Assembly: GCA_022496205.1 (NCBI GenBank)
Contig: WTXD01000019.1
Coordinates: 124,001 to 188,000 of the forward strand
DNA length: 64,000 bases
DNA from: Gloeopeniophorella convolvens
Taxonomy: Eukaryota; Basidiomycota; Agaricomycetes; Russulales
Direction of reading: 5' to 3'
In this document: piece after piece, positions 45,542-57,765 of the stretch
Numbering within the stretch: position 1 is the first letter of the stretch
How the letters are laid out: every line of letters starts with the position of its first letter
Program-made: the position numbers and the translations under genes
Notes under the pieces: model-generated
Told to the model about the DNA's origin: nothing
Databases searched by the model: none
The model's input: only the letters and a program-made list of their open reading frames with translations

Positions 45542-46740
45542 CTACACAGTTCGCTAGATGAAAGGAGGCATCAATGTGTGACTGAATATTCTAGAACGTG
45601 GGGCGGCGAACTCACCTTGACGGTGGACCATTGCGAGACAAGGTTGTTGATCCGTTCTCGAAGAAGCTGTTTGCACTGGTCACATGAGAGGTAATCGCCC
45701 AATGGGCGCAGCGCCGCTTCTATGGCATGCGTCGAGAGATCTAAACGCCGTTGCGTTAGTGACTGATTGTGATAGCAGGTGTCCAAAGATTACACACCTG
45801 GCTTTACGTCCCACGCCAAATAAGCAGAGGCGAGTGCCCAAGCCCTTGTGAGTTTCTTCTGCTCCGCAAAGTCACATGTAGAAGTGGGTGCATGTTGTTG
45901 GGGAGGAGGCAGGAGCAGACGCTTGAGGGCTTCTACACGGCCAAGATGCAGGAAGAACAACCGTTTTAGATACAAAGGGCCCATTTGGACGGCAAGTTCA
46001 TCGGTGAGTGAAGCGAGCGAGTACGACAGCAAGAAACTGGAGATGGGAATTGCGAGGTGATGTAAGCCATACGCTCCCGCGAGAGTATAGAACTGGACGG
46101 GTGCTTGGGGTGCGGTGCCGAGGAAGAGTGTATGCAACGGCATCGGCGGCGTTAAGCATGCCTGCACAGATATCCCGTATACTTCCAAATGTTCGACGGC
46201 GGCGATGACTGCTTCAGGTGGCGGAGAGTAGTGTTGCACCGACATGTTGTACACAGTATGAAGAATGATGTTCAGCACCACAGAATCGTGAGGAACAGGG
46301 AAGATGTTCCCCGTATCGTCAGATGGATCTGGGCTCTTGAGAGGTAGTAACGAATTGAAACCATTGGAGGATACAGCCAACAGTTTGTGAGAGTGGACGT
46401 AGAAGAAAACGGAGTCGGCGGACAGGATGACGATGTCTGTTGGTAGCACGTCGAGATTTGCGCCGGGGAAGAACGTTGTCGAGACTGAGATCATTGTCTC
46501 CTCACTTTCATCCGCGGGCGTCCCTTGGACGGAAGTCTGGGGCGAAGAGATGAGGGAGCTGAGACGGAACAACAAAACGCCACGTACGGGAGGAGTAGGG
46601 ACTTGCGTCGTCGACACCGTCCTCGAGAGAGGAGGGCGTACAATGCTGGACACAGGTTGCTTGTCAACGGACGGGCCAATATCTTGGGCGAGTCCATCGG
46701 AAACGAACTGCAAGATAGAGTCCCATTCTTTTGGTTCCAT
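45542..46740 (-). CDS. BTB-like domain protein
   Basis: Three exons: 46740-45798, 45740-45616, 45553-45542 (last exon 12 nt, RTV-stop); 359 residues. An N-terminal linker rich in Ser/Thr/Pro precedes a BTB fold at about residues 95-185 (DIVILSADSVFFYVHSHKLL then AVSSNGFNSLLP). Helical repeats follow (TLAGAYGLHHLAIPISSFLL, LGRVEALKRLLLPP). The C-terminus holds SCDQCKQLLRERI. Basidiomycete proteins of this shape are common and uncharacterised. Protein-protein interaction is the likely role. Confidence 0.83.
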
Positions 46741-47657
46741 GTCGTGCAGCGTTGATTCAGGGGTGGTGGATCTTATCGGGTCGGAGTAGGGTCAACAAAA
46801 GTGAGAGGAGGGTGTTATATGATAGATAGAGAGCGAAGGTGGAGAGGAATAAATAGGAAACGGGAAGAAGAAAGGAGGCCACAAGTGATCCCCCACAAGT
46901 GCATTGCCAGTCCGCTTTGCTCAATCCAAGTCCGAACACACGGTCCGCCACGGCCCACGCCGCCTGCACCCGAGTACTTGATTCGCTTCCGAGAGCTTTC
47001 CTCCCCATCCCTTTCAACCATCCTCGCGACGCTCCCGCTGTCCTCATTGTGAAATTCCCTCTTCCACGTCATTCTCTGGCAGGTTTTGTCTATCGCATCC
47101 CGCTTAATCTGAGTTTATAATGCCGGAACTAAACTGAATCAGTGTGAACGGAACGGCATTGAGAGGGTCCTCGCAACGCGGCTTCCGCGGCTGCGTGTCA
47201 GGGACCTCGGGTCTCGCCTCATATCAGACCGACGATGTGCCTCTCGCAGTCGGTTCGGAAGATAGTCATCGCTTCCTCCGCAACTGCTGTTCGAGACCAC
47301 AGCTCCACACTACTGTGCCTGAACTCTCCCCCTTTCACACACCTCCGGAGGGCTCGCTGGAGCACAGCATCATGATCAGGAGCTCGAACTTCCTAGGAGC
47401 TTCTACCACGGGCACCTTGCGACACACCCTCCAAGCACTGCACGCAGGCGCAACCTGCCCAAGTGGAGTTTTCCCCCCAATGCCGGCGCTACCGTCGTAT
47501 CGGCATCATATACCTTTTACAACCTCATATAATACAAGGATAAATAGGCTGCACGCAGCCGGCATACGAATAAAACAAACAGCGCGGGGAAAAAAGTTCC
47601 GTTTATTTTCTGATTGCAGCGAGAACGCGGGCCTCCAAATACGCCCCGGTCCCGGAG
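46741..47657. other. intergenic, no gene supported
   Basis: A plus-strand frame of 177 codons (47144-47677) lacks a domain and overlaps the 3' end of DBP8; I take it as chance. Confidence 0.5.
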
Positions 47658-49710
47658 CTATCCAGATGTTTCAGTAACACGCTTTTTGGTTGCCTTGGTC
47701 TTGTTGATCTGCTCTCTCTCTCCAAACTTCGTATCGTGCAGTTCCTGTGCGGAGACAGAGGCGACGGTCAGAGCCGAGTGTGGTAGGGCGCGGGCCACTG
47801 ACCATGTAGGCTTGCCGCTTGGCTGTTGAGACCTTGTTGAGCTTTTCGAGCACTTTATCTTCGGGGAGTTCCATCTCCGCTAGTCGTGTTGCTAACGAAC
47901 TTAGTCAGGATGGGGTAGTGCGAACGAGAACGACCGTGTGACCTACAGATGCGTTCCTCGATTTCTAGCACCCTAGTTTCGTCATGTTCGGAGACGAAGC
48001 TGACTGCCAAACCCGCACGGCCCGCACGGGCGGTACGTCCGACCCGGTGGGTATACTCTTCTGGTTCGTTGGGTAGGTCCCAGTTGATAACCAGTGCGAC
48101 GTCTGGGATGTCCAATCCTCGCGCACCAACATCCGTCGACACTAGCACCGGTATTACCGAGGAACGGAAGAGTGAGAGTGAGGACAGCCTATCACGTTGC
48201 GTCAATCGCGAGTGCAGCGCGGTGCTTCGTACGGAAAGCGTCTGTAATAGTGCGGTGAGGTATGCTGCGGTTCGGGTCTTTGCGCAAAATATGATTGTCG
48301 GTGGCGGCTGCAGGAAATCTTTGTCAGCGTCCGCTTTCTTTGCAGAACCCTTCTTGCGGCCAGACGCGTGAGACCCCGTTGCAGGCGCAGGCGCTGAGCG
48401 GCGAAGGTGCACTATTGCCTCCGGAGGGTTGCATAGCAGGTGATACAGATAGCTCTCTCTGACGTGAGAGGGCACCAGGACATAATACTGCTTTAGAGTT
48501 TCGACGGTCTCGATCCTTCAGGTTTGATTAAGCCGCAAGGTCAATCACGACAGAACGCGCTAGTACGTACGCCGTCGTTATCTTGTGTATGAACGCCTTT
48601 TGCTTTCCTGGCCGTGGCGCGGCGTCTGCTATCGAATCTATTGATGGTGTCCACGTTGCTGTGAACAGCGCCGTCTGTCTGTCCTTTGGGAGGATGCCGA
48701 ATAGATGAGCCAGGTCATCTGCGAAACTGGAAGTTAGGAGCCGGTCGGCTTCGTCGAGCACCTGACGACTCGTGAGGCTTCCAAGTCACAACGTGGCGGA
48801 ACGGCGGCACGTACCAGAAATTTGACCCTCGACAAGTCCCATTCTGCACTGCTACTTCGTAGGTGATCCACAATCCGCCCAGGGGTCGCGACTACGACGT
48901 GCGGCCGATTGTTGAGTTCGACAGCTTGTGCGATCATATCCATTCCACCGACAATTACAGCGGTGCGGGTGTTCAGTGGCCCACCAAGGACCGCAAACTG
49001 TTCCGAAATCTGGAATGCAAGTTCCCTGTGGCCGTTTTAGCGGCGGGACAGCGTAAGGGGAGAAGCTATACCTAGTAGGCGTGAGAACGAGCGCGAATAT
49101 TCCATACGGATCTTTCGATAATCTCTGCAAGATGGGCAGCGCAAACGCAATGGTCTTTCCAGAACCTGTTTTCGCGTTTCCTATGCAATCCCTGCCTTCC
49201 AGATGACTACCGTCAGCAAGCACAGTGTGTACCAGCGTGGAATGATAGACCTGCCAAAAGAGCCGGTATGCAGGCTCGCTGAATCTCCGTCGGCGCGTGG
49301 ATAGACATCTTGGACAGAGCAGCCTGGAGCGGTGGCGATATTTCCAGGGAAGAGAACGTCACATTTTCCGACGGGCGAGCCTCAGGAGACAAGGGACGTT
49401 GGAGTACAAGCCTGGGCTTGATGGAGACGCGAGAGCCCAATAGACTGGATTCTGCCTCAGAGCGACGAGGCCCTGTCGACGGAACATCCATACCGGCATC
49501 AGCATCCTCGCTCTCCTCGCTCTCCTTGCCCCCGTCCTCGTCCTCCTCATCTTGTTCCTCGTCGGACACGCCGCTGAGGTCCTCAACCGCGCTCTCGTCT
49601 TCGTCTTCATCGCCCTGTGCAGTCCTTGGGAGCTTCGGTCTCTTCTGCGGTCCTTCTTGCCTTCGCAGGAGGTCGTCTGCAGTGACCTCCTTGCGCTTCG
49701 ATGTGACCAT
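47658..49710 (-). CDS. DBP8: DEAD-box RNA helicase Dbp8
   Basis: Seven exons: 49710-49251, 49195-49072, 49025-48815, 48761-48571, 48515-47947, 47891-47803, 47744-47658; 576 residues. An acidic N-terminus ([20 protein letters not shown]) precedes the helicase core: Q motif ([13 protein letters not shown]), [10 protein letters not shown] (I), LTPTRELA (Ia), [10 protein letters not shown] (Ib), VLDEADRLL (II), FTATW (III; SAT reads TAT as in Dbp8), [12 protein letters not shown] (IV), [15 protein letters not shown] (V), [13 protein letters not shown] (VI). Dbp8 works with Esf2 in 40S ribosome biogenesis in the nucleolus. The start MVTSKRKEV was chosen over an in-frame ATG 267 bp upstream because it begins the basic/acidic family-like N-terminus. 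Confidence 0.94.
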
Positions 49711-50574
49711 GACAGTAAAGTCGCGTAAGCGTCCAGAGGTGTTCAATAAGTCTGTTCTTGCCGGCGCCGACGAAGACAAGGTGGGGTCGTGCATATTACA
49801 TAATCGTAGATAAAAATTATGCGGCGCCCCGGCGGCAACTTCAGATATGGAAGATCTGTCAGGAGCCTCCAGCGACGACACTGAGTCGTCGCCGCAACGA
49901 TACCTTTCTTGTACATAACCTTCCACTACCAGCGGCGACATGCTGCTGAAGTTTGCGCTTTCATGTAACGTTCTCATTTCAAGACAAAAATTCCGTGTAT
50001 CGCGTGTCCAGATATGACGAATGCTGCGCTTGACCTAAACAGAGCAGTATGGTTGCATCGACTCCACCGCAGCAGGCAGGCCCCGAGTCTCAGTACCACC
50101 TTCTGTCAACAGCTTCGACGCTATTCTGTTCGGATGGCGCGCTCGCCGCAGTACAGAAGACGATGCACCACCGGCCGAGAAGGCCATCTTAGCCCCCGGA
50201 GCCACAACGCGGGTGCTGCGCCCATGAACGCAAGCTCTTCGGGTGGTGCGGCCCTCCGAGGACGCTGCGGAGACCTTGTTGAGCCTCGAGCTTCAAAACT
50301 TCCGCCCGGATCTACACGTTGCGGCCCATTGCAGGAGAGCGGGGCCCCCGTTAAGACGGGCTACATTCGATTCGGCACCATGCGCGGCACGAGATCTCGA
50401 AGACTTTTTGCTCCACGGAAGTGTATCGGTGCCTTGTAGGCATGCGGGCATCTATACGCGAAGGCGTCGCTGGTTCTGCAGCACCATTCAATACCCCTGC
50501 GATTGCGCCACAAGATTGCTGTGGTAGCCGTCAACCTGGACTTTGCGCTCAATTTCCAAAGGACCCGATCGGTC
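49711..50574. other. intergenic, no gene seen
   Basis: Upstream region of DBP8; frames are shadows. Confidence 0.5.
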
Positions 50575-50697
50575 GAGCCGAGTTGGGAGGGGATTCCCCA
50601 AGATTTCCCCGCCCAAAAGGCTTCACGACTCGCCCGGTCGAGATGGGTCGGGAATTTCCTTGGCGGGAAAATCCCGACCCGACCCAACTCTTCTCGA
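50575..50697. repeat. GC-rich nested inverted-repeat sequence
   Basis: GAGTTGGG near the left end and CCCAACTC at the right are inverted; inside, GGGTCGGGA (50645-50653) pairs with TCCCGACCC (50672-50680). Two CGGTCGAG units start tandem, related halves. This looks like a dispersed fungal repeat. Confidence 0.55.
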
Positions 50698-51250
50698 TTT
50701 GCAGATTCGGACGCAAGGCTTTCATCGTGCTCATTCACGGTTGGCCGATACGCGACACCCCTGTGACGTCGCAGCGTACTATATTTGCCTTTGCTTTCAA
50801 GCCTGTGGAAAGTCTCGTCCCAGATTACTTAACATGACGCAGCCTCAGAAGCCCGTCAAGACATAGCGAAGAAGCGTTGTCTCGGGGCGCGCGTCGACAT
50901 ATGCATACGTCGACAGGAATTGCCACGGGTTCCGAAATACAAATAGGATCGGATCGCCACGAAACATCGAAGCTCAAGCTCAAGCGCTGGGGAGTCGGCT
51001 TCGATGCAGGTCTAGAGTCAAATAACGCTTTTGTGTTAATAAATAGTGTATTCCCTTGGAGAGTGCTACAGCATAGTAGTACAGATGGTGGCTTGCAGAG
51101 TGCACTGTCTACGGTGTGCGGTATAATACAAGTGTGTGAGGATAAGTAGGATAGTTGCCGTTTCAGCTAGAAATTAGGCTATAAAGTACGCGAAAATCAA
51201 TCAATCATCAAGCAATCTAAAGCTCAGTGGCATTGGGACGACTGACGCGC
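50698..51250. other. intergenic, no gene seen
   Basis: 3' flank of the HMG-box gene; AT-richer, nothing identified. Confidence 0.55.
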
Positions 51251-52582
51251 TCAGCCACTCATCCAGTCCTGCCAGCGGGAAGGCACTGCTCTGAACATCC
51301 CAAGGATTCCTGTATCGGAAACAGTCGGACCGAGCGTCTGCGTGTTGCCGCTGAACCCGAGAGCACCACCGTCGAGGGACGGGAGCGCGAGGGCATTGCT
51401 AGCCGGTGCAGCAATGGGTCCGCGGTGCATAATTGGAGACAAGAGCGCGGAAAGTGGCTGCATGATAGAGCTAGGGAGAAAGTTCGCCACCGTAGGACCA
51501 CGCTGCGCAGGAACCGAAGCAGGCCGGACCGAGGGCGGGAGGCGGGGGATCTGCCCTCCGAGTCAGGACTCCGCAGGCACGGAAAGATTGAGGAAACTTA
51601 CGTTGAGGGTCCCGCCGGCGGGCTTGAACGAGTTGAGGGCGCTCGAGGGAGGGCATAGGAAGCTCTGCGCACGGGGAACGGCTGACGCGGGAGGGCGTGC
51701 GCTCGGTGCAGACAAAGGAAGATGCGCCTGCTTCTGAGGGCTCGCACCGGGAAGTGGTGCAGCCTCGTTTTTCCGGGGTGGCGGCGCTGCGGGTGCGGGT
51801 GCGAGAGCGGAAGCAGGGGCGGCAGCAGCGCCAACTCAGGCGCCAGGCTGGGGAGAGGCACTGCCGAAAATCTCTGCGTAGGCTTTCTCGGCCAGGAGCG
51901 AGAGGTAATTTTGTTCTCCGGAGGCGGCAGCCACTTTGGGCTCGCGCTTGGACCGGGAGCGCGTGCGGGGCCGGTATTTGTACCCCGCGTACTTGATCGC
52001 ATGCGCCTCCTTTGCCAGTTCCGCTTTGATCTGCCACGGTTTCTTTTGGACCTCGGGAGCTTGTTCCAGCACTTAGCCGCGACCACGCTGAGCTTCTGCT
52101 GGCGTTTCTCCATGTCCTGGGAGATGGGGGCGCGCTTCAGGAAGTCGGAGCGGAAGATGATGAAAGCGTTAGCGGGACGTGGTATGCGTTTCTCCTTTGA
52201 AGCTTTGGTAGTGGTGGTATTGGGAGATGGGGACTGGGTATATGGAATAATGGGGCTGGTGGATGGAAAGGTGACAATGGTGCCACCGACGACAAAGGGG
52301 CCAAGGTCTGGAGATTGACCTTCAACGTCGGGCTTCGGTGCCTGTGCCTGTGGACCACCAGGGTAGCACAAATCGCCAGGATATGCACACGGTGAGCTTG
52401 TGAAAGAGGTCGAGGAGCTGCTAGGGTTTGACCACTGGCCAGGGTCGTGGAATAGCTGAGTGTTCGGCGCGCTATGGGTAGCAAGGTTGAAAGAGAACTG
52501 TTGGGTATCTGTGAAGGAGGTTGCACGGTGAGTGGATGAGAGGCAAGGGGGACTCGAGGCGCGACTCACCGAGCGAACTCAT
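51251..52582 (-). CDS. HMG-box (MATA_HMG-type) transcription factor with one-base frameshift and in-frame stop
   Basis: Exons: 52582-52570 (13 nt), 52508-51602, 51502-51251. After a Ser/Pro-rich start comes the HMG box: KRIPRPANAFIIFRSDFLKR then QDMEKRQQKLSVVAAKCWNK. It continues in the next frame as PEVQKKPWQIKAELAKEAHA and YAGYKYRPR. CTCCCG at about 52069 needs one more C to join the two halves (WNKLPEVQKK). Further on, a TGA at 51838-51836 interrupts the same frame before an Ala/Pro-rich region and a last exon ending SRWQDWMSG. MATA_HMG boxes bind DNA in mating and fruiting regulators. The stop may be a base error, a true end, or readthrough. The 13-nt first exon is supported by a strong intron. 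Confidence 0.83.
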
Positions 52583-53947
52583 CGCGGCGGTCTATCTAGA
52601 GGAGAAAGAGTGATTGATGAACGGACAGCAGAAGGAACGGGAAACTAAGGTCAATGCTCTTCGTTTTAATACGGTGGAAGATGATGAAAGAGGATCGGAC
52701 ATAGAAATGTGTGACTGGACTGATGTTCTGACAATGCTGTCCCAAGTTCGGTCAGTATCGCGCCGACGCTCTGGGCAGAGAATCGGAGCCCATGCGTCCT
52801 GGGCTTGCTAGAGGCCCAGTGCCAGCGGTGTGGATTGGTTGTGATTGGGCAATGAGAGCATCAAAGGAGTGGACAATCTCAGCGGCAGATCAGCGACGCA
52901 AAAAGCAAAAGAACAATAGGGTATGACGGGGTCCATATTGGGGAGGGAGATCAAAGATGCCACTCGGATGCCACAACCAGAAGGCACACGAAATCAGGGG
53001 TCATGGAGCTCTGGAATGTTGTTAGTAGAAATAGCGGTCCACCAGAAAGCTACCCAGCCACGGTTGAACGACCTCCTGGGAGCCATTGCGACCTAGAAGT
53101 CGCGCTCGGTGTCATGCAGAAAATCCGCCATTGCCCCCGAATATTATGAGCAATAACGTGGGGACTAATGCCACTCCGGCCTCGTGCAGGATGTCGCTAC
53201 AAAGCAATCGGCGAGTCATGAAAAAACAAAGAGAAGAGGTGGCGCATCTAGTGAACAATGACGCGGGCTCAATCGGACGTTGAGAGGGGAAGATGGAAGG
53301 AACAAACGCACGGTCAAGCAGCGAGGCCTCAAGTGCGCACAGTCCATACCCTGTAGCATCTCACGCGGGCTTCCCTAACGGCCCTCCTCTGCAAAGCAAC
53401 GCGCAATCAGCATGGAGGGAGCGCGCCCACCACACACCGTAAAACGAAAATGCGTCCCTACATTATCTGATGGACACGAGGCGAAGGTGACGTCCAAAGA
53501 GAAGACCATAAACACACGTGTAATGATGATGGCTTTGCACTGACCCACTTCGCCGCGACTGTTGTGTATCTTCGTCGCCTACATTAATGGCGCTTCGAGT
53601 GACGTTGGTGCACGCGTCCTGAGCGCACAAATTGAAAGGCAATTACGATCGATCTTTCGTTCCTAGTAGATGCACTTCTCGTTGAAGCTGTACTAGCTCC
53701 CGCGACGGATATATTGAGCGAAACGATCGGGAACACAGGCAAAAGACATACAGAGAGAATGGACGGCCACCCTAGGAACATCCGATGGCTGCAGGCTGCA
53801 ATCATGTACCGCGGCGAGGGCCGCAGCGACGACGGAGGCTTTCCAGATGATAAAAATCAAAGTATATTATCTACAGCATATCACCTAGCACAAGCTTGTG
53901 AGTATCAACCAGCGCTGGTAGAAGCACGCTCAGGAGGACTCACAGGT
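52583..53947. other. 1.36-kb upstream region of the HMG-box gene
   Basis: No gene seen. The long spacer on the 5' side of a likely transcription factor may hold control elements, but I could not single any out. Confidence 0.5.
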
Positions 53948-55227
53948 CTATAAGTCTATGCACAACGACGCTCCCGCTGCCTTTTTGATGCGGTTCATGA
54001 ACGCCAAGCCCTCTGCTCCTCAGACACCTCCTCCACGAATATTCGACCCACACCTTGTTCCTCCAGGCTCAGCAGCCCTTCGAACAGGCGCTGCGCCGCC
54101 CGCGCAGGCTCCGTCTTCTCGCCCAGCGTGAAGGTGAGCCATCGTGCGCCGTCAGCCCGCGCACGCTCCAGCAAAGGCGAGCCCTCCTGCGCCATGAGAC
54201 CAATGACAACGTCCTTCTCCGACGACGCAACATCCCGGAAGAACTCGTCCACCGAGACACGCCGCGCCGGCGCACCCGCGCTCTCGGACGCGGTGTACAG
54301 CAGCGTGACCGGCACCGCCGGCGCATAATGGCGGTACTTCATCCCCGGCGTCATCGGCGCATCCTGCTCTCCCGGTGCGAGCTCAAAGTCGCGCCGGTGC
54401 ACGAGCACCCGCGGCGCCGCAGCGCCGAGCCCCGCCAGCGCCGCGCGCAGCCCCTCGACCGTCGCGCCGCCGGGGCGCAGCACGCGTAGCGCGCCATCGT
54501 CCCCGAGCCCGTCCACGACGGTGCTCTCGAGCCCGACGGCGCACGGCCCGCCGTCAAGCAGCAGCGGCAGGCGCCCGCTCGCGCCGAGGTCGCGCGCGAC
54601 GTGCGCGGCGCGCGTCGGGCTCGGCTTGCCGGAAGCGTTCGCGCTGGGCGCGGCGAGCGGCGAGCGAACTGCGGCGATGAGTGCACGGGCGGCGGGGTGC
54701 GCGGGCATGCGCACGGCGACGGTCGGGTGGCCTGCGGTGACGAGGCGCGGGACGCGCGCAGGATCGGCGGGGAAGAGGAGCGTGAGCGGGCCGGGCCAGA
54801 AGGCACGCATGAGCGCAGCGTAGGCGGGCGGGGGTGTGTAGGATGCGGGCAGAAGCGTGCGCAGCATGGCCGGGGACGAGACGTGCACGATGAGCGGGTT
54901 GTCGGACGGGCGGCCCTTGGTGGTGAAGATCTTGGCTGCTGCGCTGGCGTCGAGCGCGAGCGCGCCGAGCCCGTAGACGGTCTCGGTGGGGAAGGCGACG
55001 ACGTCGCCGGCGGTGATGTGCCGGACGGCGGCCTGGATGGCAGCCTCTGTCTCTGGGTCAGAGTAGATCGGTTCGTCGTCGTCGTTGAACGAAATCGACG
55101 CAGGGTCGCATTTGAGGATTCGTGTGGTGGTGGTCATCCTGTTCACGGATCCCGAAGCAATGCTAGGCCAGAGGTCGTGTGCTACGGAGCGCAACTTGGG
55201 GAGGAGAGTGCGGGACAGGGACACCAT
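53948..55227 (-). CDS. SUA5: threonylcarbamoyl-AMP synthase Sua5, with one-base frameshift near the end
   Basis: A single exon of about 426 residues. Sua5 makes threonylcarbamoyl-AMP from Thr, bicarbonate and ATP for the t6A37 tRNA modification. YrdC domain at about 65-265: GDVVAFPTETVYGLGALALD, FTTKGRPSDNPLIVHV, FWPGPLTLLFP, VAVRMPAHP, PLAAPSANASGKPSPT, GLESTVVDG, VLRPGGAT. The Sua5 C-terminal domain follows PMTPGMKYRHYAP. The frame ends early at EEQRAWRS, but one more G in AGAGGG (about 54010) restores RGLAFMNRIKKAAGAS, the family's usual end, stopping at 53948. An N-terminal presequence-like part (MVSLSRTLLPKLRSVAHDLW) precedes a second Met (MTTTTRIL), which suits mitochondrial and cytosolic forms. 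The region is extremely GC-rich. Confidence 0.94.
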
Positions 55228-55812
55228 CCATCATACTGGGTGATAACAGCCATCGGAGGCAGGTTTTTTTTTCAGTTTCGAGTCAGATCGCTCCTCAAGC
55301 TTGTCAGATAATCTACAGGATCATTACACAGGATCATTAAAGAGACGTCGTCTCACGATTATCCTGTTGAGCACATATGGATATATCATTCCACGGCACA
55401 GACTTTTAGCAATGGTATCGACACGAGTCGAGTATGCGAAGTTGAATGTGATACCGCAATCGCTCGCCTGCGCGACGGCGATATAGCAGCTAATAAATAC
55501 GCAGGTAAATATACGTAAGTAAACCCAAGGAAACACGCCTCAACGATATGTATGTATAACGAAAGGAGAGCGAGAGTGAACCGGGTGAACAGCGCAGCAC
55601 TCTACGGAGCAAACCGCAGACACTAGGGAATGGAAGAGAGAGGAAGACGCAAAGCGTTCGAAGGCTGATGCGGTTTTACATTCGTACTGCAGTACACACG
55701 CCGTCTGGTCCAGCGAAGTCAAGAGGATATTAGAAGACAAGGAAAGTATGGCAGGGGGTCGTGGCCATGGCCGTGATCGAGTCGTGACATGAGGGCTACA
55801 GGAAGCGACGAA
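55228..55812. other. intergenic, no gene seen
   Basis: AT-richer spacer between SUA5 and OPY2. Confidence 0.6.
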
Positions 55813-57765
55813 TCACGGGCGTGCATCGCGCTTGTTCGCCATGAAAGCTGAGAAGCTTTCCTTCGATTGGCGGTCGAACCCGAGCGGGTACGACGACAAG
55901 TCGCTCGTCAGCGCCAGCGTGTCGAGACTCGCGCGCTGCTTGCCCTTGATCTCCGTGGGAGACTTTCCGTTGGGGACCGTCGGGACGGGCGGCTCGTCAA
56001 AGCTGTGACCTGCCTCACTGCCATGGTCGATTTGGAAGGGGAACGAACCGAGGCCGGTTGAAATAGCAGAAATTTGCGAACCAGTAGACATGCCAAGAAT
56101 TCGACGATTGGGCGGCTCCAGGTCGCCATCGTCCTGTGTGGGAGCAGGCTCGGGGCGAGCAGTAGGGACGCCGGGCGTCTCGGCCGCAAGGGGCGAGCGC
56201 GGTGGGGTGCGGGGAGGGCGATTGGAGATCGGTGATGGCGGCACAAAAGTGAAGCTCTCGAGGATTGAGTCTGCGCGACCAGACATACCCGAGGCCATCG
56301 TGCTCATCGACATTCGGTGTGCGAGAGACGGCGACTTCTCCGACTGTTGCACCTGCGCCTGTGCCTCCGCGAGTGCGCGTTCCTGCTGGCGCTCGAGGGG
56401 GTTTGCGAGGCCGGCAGTTGAGGGCGTAACGAGGCGACCGCTGGCCATGCGGACCAGTGTCCGTGGACCAGACGAGATAGAGCTGGCCATCGGTGTTGCG
56501 GGAACGAAGGACGCACTGAGGGGTTGTGCGAACCCAAGGTGCACCCGCGTCGCGTCCATGATGTCAGCACCGATGACGCTCGCGGCCTGTGTGTACGTGC
56601 TCATTGGGCGATCAGACTCGGTCACTTCCGGACCAGCGTTCCACGGGTGCTGCGGGACGGTTGGACTCCAGTCTTGGTGACCCTGTGACGAGCCGTGCGT
56701 TGCCATGGAACTGCGCATCGCGGGGGAGCGGTGGTGGTCGGCGAAGGGATCGGCGGGGATAGGAAGTGGCGGATTTTCTTCGACCTCGTGCAGCACATCT
56801 TGCGGGCCGAAGGACGACGCCGTGAGAGGAGAGCGGATTGACGGGCGTGATGCAAGGCTCTTTGTGGTAGAGGCGGATACAACAGCCGCCCTAGCCGCGC
56901 TCACGACCTGTCGGCCGGTGACAATGGTAGGTGCCTCCGACAGGACATCGCTAGCAAAGCTGGCGTTCGTGATATAGGACTGGCCGTCGTCCATAACGGC
57001 AAGGTGCTGGCTGGCGGGAACAGACTCGGCGGAGAAATTCACGTGATCCATATTTAGGTCGACGCCCGGAGCGAGCTGTGAACGCGGTGGGGCGGGCGAG
57101 CCTGCCTGAGACGCAGCCGGTCCCGGCAGCATAGAGGCAGGCGGGGGGACGAACGCGATAGGAATGACGTTCGTCGCCTGGGAACCAGTGGATGTCGTCC
57201 GGATAGAGTGGCCATCGCCAAAGGGGTTCGATTGGATGGACTCGCGACCTGACGGCGTAGAGCGCGACGCGGGGTCGAGATCAATAATTGAGTTTGAGTT
57301 CTCGTACACCCTAACGACGGACGCGGGGGGAGTGCGCTCTGGAGTAGGGACGACGACGACCTTCTCAGTGGGGTCAGGACGGTTGAGGACGGTGTCCGCA
57401 GGCGCTGGGATGTCCTTCATCTCAGGCGCCTCAGGCTCGACGGGGACGGCATTTCGACGGCGCCACCAGAGGAAGAAGCCAAATGCAAGGCCGAGGAAAA
57501 TGAGGGAGCCAACGACAGCCCCTGCGATAGCCCCTGCACTGGGACCATGGCTGCCGCTGGATGGTGGTGGGTTATCAACGCACTTGAAGCTGGCGCATTG
57601 CGTGCAGCCCCTGGAAACAAAAGTGAAAAATGCGGCTTAAAATTTTTTCAAACAAACGCACTGTGCGATCTGGAAGCAGGTTTGGCTAGGACCGCAATTG
57701 CAGACGGGAGGGGTGCTTGGGCACGGGATACAGTTGTCTCTAGGGAGAAGACGGTCCAAACGCAT
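55813..57765 (-). CDS. OPY2: Opy2-like membrane anchor protein
   Basis: Two exons, 57765-57662 and 57610-55813; 633 residues. The N-terminus carries the Cys-rich Opy2 module, CIPCPSTPPVCNCGPSQTC then GCTQCASFKC. A Ser/Gly spacer and one membrane segment follow (AGAIAGAVVGSLIFLGLAFG then FFLWWRRR, positive-inside). A long Ser/Pro/Thr-rich cytoplasmic tail comes next. In yeast, Opy2 holds Ste50 at the plasma membrane for HOG and filamentation MAPK signalling. The tail carries several short motifs rich in Pro (PPSPISNRPPRTPP) that could bind SH3 or SAM partners; this is inferred. The start is uncertain: the ATG at 57765 leaves no signal peptide, while a hydrophobic stretch in the same frame just upstream (FLPFCFVV) could be part of one if an earlier ATG or exon is used. 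Confidence 0.85.

Noticed and set aside
47144..47677. A 177-codon open frame on the plus strand upstream of the BTB-like gene
   Set aside because: No domain, and it overlaps the 3' exon of DBP8 on the other strand; no coding-like codon use.
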